From CAZCSK01 sp964501265 (GTDB lineage: Bacteria; Actinomycetota; CADDZG01; JAHWKV01), in assembly GCA_964501265.1 (NCBI GenBank), contig CAZCSK010000002.1, positions 124,001-188,000 on the forward strand: DNA of 64,000 nucleotides, in the 5' to 3' direction. Positions 60,325 to 64,000 of the stretch are shown here, one piece after another (position 1 is the stretch's first letter; every line of letters starts with the position of its first letter). A model generated the notes under the pieces. It was not told the origin of the DNA and made no database searches. It saw only the letters and a list, made by a program, of their open reading frames with translations. Position numbers and translations under genes: made by a program.

Positions 60325-63264
60325 CTAAATTACCGCGATTTCGAAGATGCCCCCCATCCGCTCATTCGCCTCGGCGACCTTCTCCGGACTGCCGACGACC
60401 GCCATAGCGGCCCCCCCGGTGAGGTAGGTCTCGAGCACGCGCTTTACGTCTTCTGGAGTCACCTCCAAGAGCCCCTGCTTGAACTTGGACTTGAGATCGA
60501 GCGTGTAGCCGACGAGGTCGTCGAAGAAGCGCCGGTGCCCTTTGGTGTCCGGGGACTCTAGCGGATCGATCTCACCACAGGAAGCGAGTATCGCCTCTTT
60601 GAGGTGCTCGGCGTCGATGCTCGATGCCAGGGTGTCCTTCACTGCACTCTCGAAGATCTGAAACGTTCGCACGATATGTGGATCACGGAACGACCCGAAC
60701 TGGAAGAGGCCATCCTCCGCGTCCAGGGCAGACTGTGAACCATACGCTCCTCCCTTTTCGCGGATCTCTCGGTGGAGGAAGGGCGAGCGCATCAGATGCC
60801 CCGCCACCTTTAATGGCGGAGCGTCGGGATGCGTTATGGTCACTGCCCGATGAGTTTTGATGACGTAGTTGACCGGACTGGCGGTCGTGACAGCTTCGTG
60901 CTTGAGCGGCTGAGGTTCAGCAACGAGCCTCGGATTTTGAACCGACGGCGCGTCGAGGGTTCCGATAAGCTCTTCCAAGAGAGCGCGTGTTTGTGGAAAT
61001 TCCTTTTCCTCCGCCGTCACGCAGATCTTCAATTGCTCGGATCGAAACACATGCTTTCGGATAGAGTTGAAACGTTCGATGAGCTCGTCGATTTCACTGT
61101 CGGAAAGTGCGGCAAGCTCACGCAGCAACACTATTTGGGGGATACCTCCAATCCGATGCTTGATCCAAGCGCTTCCAGACAGTTTTGAAGCTGCGATGAG
61201 GGCGGCGTACTGCATGCCTCTCTGTCCGATAGTAGACTCGAGTTGTGCTTTGCTCTGAGCGATCAGTTCCTTAAGACGTCCGCGCTCAAACTTCGCGCCG
61301 GATGAGATGTCCTTGACCAGCTGAACGAAGGGAACCAGGTTTCGGGCGAGCGCCTTCCCCGACATCGAGAACGATGGCCGAAGGATTCCTTCCTGACCAA
61401 ACTGTTGACGAACCCACGGGTGCGTCCCGATCCCGCCAGTGTAGGTGGTGATGCGCCGAGCTACCTCGAGATAGTCACTGGTGCCCGCGCCAGATTTTGT
61501 GAGACAGGACGAGAAGAATGACAGCATATCGATCGAGCGGTCATCGAGCCCACCGAAGTCGCCGGCCATTGATAGGTAAGCGATGCCGTTCGTGGGCTGC
61601 GGGAACCAGCCAACGGTTGCTCCGTCGATCTCCTCGATGGTGTGGGGCACGTCCTCGAAGTCCATCGGGACGTCTGAGAGCTCAAGGGTGGGAAGGACTG
61701 AGAGGTCCTGGTCCCTTTCTTGTCGATACTTCAGCGACGCAGCGAGCTTGACAATTTTTCCTTTGTCTTCCTCCGTCAGAGTGTTGGATATTTTGGCCAG
61801 ACGATCCATCTCCTTGCGCCGATCTTTTTCATCCTTTTCCTGATCGGGCCGAAGGATGAGTGTGGCGCGGTGGTTATTGTCGAGGAGCTGTGTTTGGATA
61901 AGGTTCTCGAAGTAACGACCCGATTTACGTTCCAGCTCCACATTCTTTAAGTCCTCGTCGAACATCAAGGCCCTGTATGGATCGCCCCCGTAAATCCAGG
62001 AGCCGATAACCCTGAAGAATGTATTGAGCGAGTAACCACCCCCGGCGTTGGAAACCTCCCTCGACCTGAGCTCTATCTGGTGGATGGCGGCGTCAACCTG
62101 TTCTTGATCTACGCCGTCCTCGACGACCTGCTTTAGCGTATCCAGAACCACAGCCTCGACCTGCTCGGCGTTATCTGGATCCATGCCTTTGAGCCCAGCG
62201 GCGAACACTGTTTCTTTGGAGCTTTTCTGAAATCCTGTTCCGTCGCCGAGGGCGTCGCCGATACCGGATTGTATTAAGGCCTTGTGTAGCGGAGCCGCCG
62301 AGTTGCCCAACAGCACCGTTTGCAGAATTTCCATGGAAAGCATCTGCAGCGAATCCGATGCCTTGCCAGTCACCCAAGCGACAAGCGTTTGTCCCATCCG
62401 CGTGGGGTCTTGGTCTTTGGACAAAGAGTAGGTGGCTTCGGCCTTTATGGGCTTATCGAATCTGTTGACATCGGGAATGTCGACGTCGACAACAACCTTC
62501 TCGAAACGCGAGAGAGCCTTCTCATCGATCTCGTTAAGGAGTGTCTTGAGAGGGAGGTTGCCGTAGGAGAAGAAGTAGGCGTTGCTAGGATGGTAGTGCT
62601 TCGCGTGGAATTTCTTGAGCACCTCCCACGTAAGGTTGGGGATGTCCTCCGGATCCCCGCCGGAGTTGTTCGCGTAAGTCAGGCCAGGAAATAGGGCGTT
62701 TCCGAGCGCCTTGTTCATCGCAGAACCTGCAGAGGCCATCGCCCCCTTCATTTCATTGAAGACGACGCCTTTGAACCGCAAACCGCTCTCCGGGTCCTCA
62801 GGGTTTTCGAACTCAAGGCGGTGGCCCTCCTGCTTAAAGGCCTCCTCATCGATTCGGGGGAAGAATGCGGCGTCTAGGTAGATAGAGAGCAAGTTGAAGA
62901 AGTCTTTGGTGTTTCTGGTTGAGAACGGATACATAGTCGTATCTCTCGAAGTCATCGCGTTCATGAATGTCTTGAGCGACCGGGGGAGCATCGCGAAGAA
63001 TGGATCGCGCAAAGGGAAATTCTCTGAGCCACAGAGCACGACATGCTCCAGGATATGTGCGACACCTGTGGAGTCCTGCGGCACAGTAGGAAAGACGACC
63101 GAAAAGGTGTTGTTGAAGTCGGGAACTGCAATGTGAACGTGGCGCGCCCCGGTTGGTTCGTGGACCAGCTCGTAAAAGGTTCCGCGGAGATGGTCTAGGG
63201 GTTCCTTGCGCTTGACGGTGTAGGGGCCGAGCCTCTGGTCAGGTTCGTACTCAGTGATGGTCAT
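60325..63264 (-). CDS. M16C metallopeptidase, presequence-protease (PreP) type
   Basis: 979 aa from the ATG at 63264 (AAGGAGG upstream), the usual length of the family. Inverted zinc motif H70-I-L-E73-H74 with the distal ligand E171 in VVFNEMKGAM, as in PreP. Four M16 half-domains in one chain form a closed chamber that degrades peptides of up to about 70 residues. No signal peptide, so probably cytoplasmic. Divergent from a GntR regulator across a palindromic operator, which suggests regulated expression, perhaps of peptide breakdown. Confidence 0.93.
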   Translation of the reverse strand: MTITEYEPDQRLGPYTVKRKEPLDHLRGTFYELVHEPTGARHVHIAVPDFNNTFSVVFPTVPQDSTGVAHILEHVVLCGSENFPLRDPFFAMLPRSLKTFMNAMTSRDTTMYPFSTRNTKDFFNLLSIYLDAAFFPRIDEEAFKQEGHRLEFENPEDPESGLRFKGVVFNEMKGAMASAGSAMNKALGNALFPGLTYANNSGGDPEDIPNLTWEVLKKFHAKHYHPSNAYFFSYGNLPLKTLLNEIDEKALSRFEKVVVDVDIPDVNRFDKPIKAEATYSLSKDQDPTRMGQTLVAWVTGKASDSLQMLSMEILQTVLLGNSAAPLHKALIQSGIGDALGDGTGFQKSSKETVFAAGLKGMDPDNAEQVEAVVLDTLKQVVEDGVDQEQVDAAIHQIELRSREVSNAGGGYSLNTFFRVIGSWIYGGDPYRALMFDEDLKNVELERKSGRYFENLIQTQLLDNNHRATLILRPDQEKDEKDRRKEMDRLAKISNTLTEEDKGKIVKLAASLKYRQERDQDLSVLPTLELSDVPMDFEDVPHTIEEIDGATVGWFPQPTNGIAYLSMAGDFGGLDDRSIDMLSFFSSCLTKSGAGTSDYLEVARRITTYTGGIGTHPWVRQQFGQEGILRPSFSMSGKALARNLVPFVQLVKDISSGAKFERGRLKELIAQSKAQLESTIGQRGMQYAALIAASKLSGSAWIKHRIGGIPQIVLLRELAALSDSEIDELIERFNSIRKHVFRSEQLKICVTAEEKEFPQTRALLEELIGTLDAPSVQNPRLVAEPQPLKHEAVTTASPVNYVIKTHRAVTITHPDAPPLKVAGHLMRSPFLHREIREKGGAYGSQSALDAEDGLFQFGSFRDPHIVRTFQIFESAVKDTLASSIDAEHLKEAILASCGEIDPLESPDTKGHRRFFDDLVGYTLDLKSKFKQGLLEVTPEDVKRVLETYLTGGAAMAVVGSPEKVAEANERMGGIFEIAVI

Positions 63265-63300
63265 CGATTGCCTCCTTGTCGAGTGGTTAAGCCTCCAGAA

Positions 63301-63329
63301 TTGACACCTTAGAGTAGGCCTACTAATAT
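63301..63329 (+). promoter_or_regulatory. Consensus promoter with palindromic operator for the GntR gene
   Basis: TTGACA (63301-63306), a 17-nt spacer and TAATAT (63324-63329). The spacer contains the perfect 12-bp palindrome AGTAGGCCTACT (63313-63324), overlapping the first base of the -10 box. The same region would hold the promoter of the M16 gene on the other strand (TATATT). Confidence 0.75.
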
Positions 63330-63364
63330 ACCAGTTTCCCCTACTCGATACGTCGGAGATCAAG

Positions 63365-64000
63365 ATGCCACGAAAAGACCAGTCAAAGGAAAGCCCCAGC
63401 GGTCCTCCCAGAAGCTCTGAGATCTACGCGGAAGTGAAGCGCCGGATCACGGATCTGCGGATGCCACCCGGTTCCTGGTTCTCTCAGCACGAGCTCGCAA
63501 AAGAGCTTGGTATTTCTCAAACCCCGGTCCGAGAGGCCCTCATTCGTCTTTCTCATGAGGGCCTCGTGGAAGCGATAGCGCGGTCGGGTTATCGCGTTTC
63601 TGAAGTAACGCTGCGAGACATCAAAGAGTTACTTGGTCTTCGGCGAACCCTGGAGATTGAAGCCGCCGGGCTCGCTGCCGAAAACGCTTCGGAGGCTGAT
63701 GTCAAGACGCTGGAGTCGCTCGAAAAACTGTGTAGAACGCGGGTCGACCCATCTGATCCTTCTAGCATCTCGAGGTTTCTCGAAGCGTACACGTGCTTTC
63801 ATGTGTCAATCGCACGTATAGGAGGAAATCGCATCCGGGCCTTCATGCTGAATTTCGTACTGAGTCAGCTCGAACGGTTGGTTCACCTGGCCATCGCGGG
63901 ATCATCGACGTCGAACAGATCTCGGACGCAAGCAATGGTGCACGAGCATCAAGAGTTGCTGAAGGCAATAAAGACGGGGAACCCAGAGGCGGCCCGTTTG
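63365..64000 (+). CDS. GntR-family regulator, FadR/FCD type, cut by the window end
   Basis: First 212 codons visible. A polar N-terminus, a winged helix (ELAKELGISQTPVREALIRLSHEGLVEA) and most of an FCD domain (CFHVSIARIGGNRI, MVHEHQELLKAI). Close paralogue of the regulator at 45198-45908, sharing for example GLVEAIARSGYRV versus GLVESIARSGYQV. It probably binds the palindrome in its own promoter and controls the divergent peptidase. Confidence 0.9.
   Translation, partial: MPRKDQSKESPSGPPRSSEIYAEVKRRITDLRMPPGSWFSQHELAKELGISQTPVREALIRLSHEGLVEAIARSGYRVSEVTLRDIKELLGLRRTLEIEAAGLAAENASEADVKTLESLEKLCRTRVDPSDPSSISRFLEAYTCFHVSIARIGGNRIRAFMLNFVLSQLERLVHLAIAGSSTSNRSRTQAMVHEHQELLKAIKTGNPEAARL

Noticed and set aside
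1..64000. CRISPR array, insertion sequence or prophage behind the repeats
   Set aside because: No short regularly spaced repeats, transposase, integrase or phage genes were seen; the repeats are protein-coding paralogues.

Overview
The window is a high-GC bacterial segment (about 57% G+C by eye) with tightly packed genes, frequent 4-nt and 10-nt gene overlaps, GTG and TTG starts, and several promoters whose -10 box sits 7-8 nt before the start codon (leaderless mRNAs). Together with the actinobacterial-style rhamnose genes and fused Liv-type transporter subunits, this suggests an uncultivated actinomycete-like lineage. That placement is an inference: no rRNA, tRNA or housekeeping marker is present.

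The dominant content is a family of 16 full-length paralogues (called A to P here; about 540-575 aa) plus four decayed relics. Each has a short basic N-terminus, one uncleaved-looking membrane helix, a Pro/Gln-rich linker with cysteines, and a periplasmic-binding-protein type I (Leu/Ile/Val-binding) domain opening with GVTRDEIR. Each ends in Cys-Arg or a close variant; copy L alone runs on past it. Eleven are on the minus strand between 16 and 52 kb, two at the left end, one beside the rhamnose genes, and two form a convergent pair at 54-58 kb.

Layout. 0-4.8 kb: copies A and B, each divergent from another gene (a PhyH-type dioxygenase, a thioredoxin) across a duplicated promoter region. 4.8-16 kb: LRR protein, then L-rhamnose use (GH78 rhamnosidase, rhamnulokinase, copy C, RhaI isomerase, bifunctional aldolase/dehydrogenase, DeoR regulator). 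16-19.7 kb: copy D with a membrane protein, a MazEF-like pair and a relic. 45.9-19.7 kb (minus strand): one apparent 26-kb operon reading GntR regulator, LivH-LivM fusion, MFS-LivF-LivG fusion, MoxR ATPase, DUF58, transglutaminase-like membrane protein, lipoprotein, family-5 solute-binding lipoprotein, then copies K to E head to tail. 46-52 kb: VapBC-like pair and a three-copy operon (N, M, L). 52-60.3 kb: S9 peptidase, copies O and P bounded by a 247-bp inverted repeat, and a decayed zone with a relic, an FG-GAP gene carrying an in-frame UGA, a 5'-truncated DsbD-like gene and an antitoxin fused to a copy remnant. 60.3-64 kb: M16 (PreP-like) peptidase divergent from a second GntR regulator across a palindromic operator.

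Working model: the fused Liv-type ABC transporter is served by a large, diversified set of membrane-tethered, disulfide-rich binding proteins that evolve by duplication, gene conversion and decay. Two further items deserve attention. The FG-GAP protein is a candidate selenoprotein, with a UGA followed by a hairpin of bacterial SECIS geometry. All 16 paralogues have an even number of cysteines, and these appear to be gained and lost in pairs.
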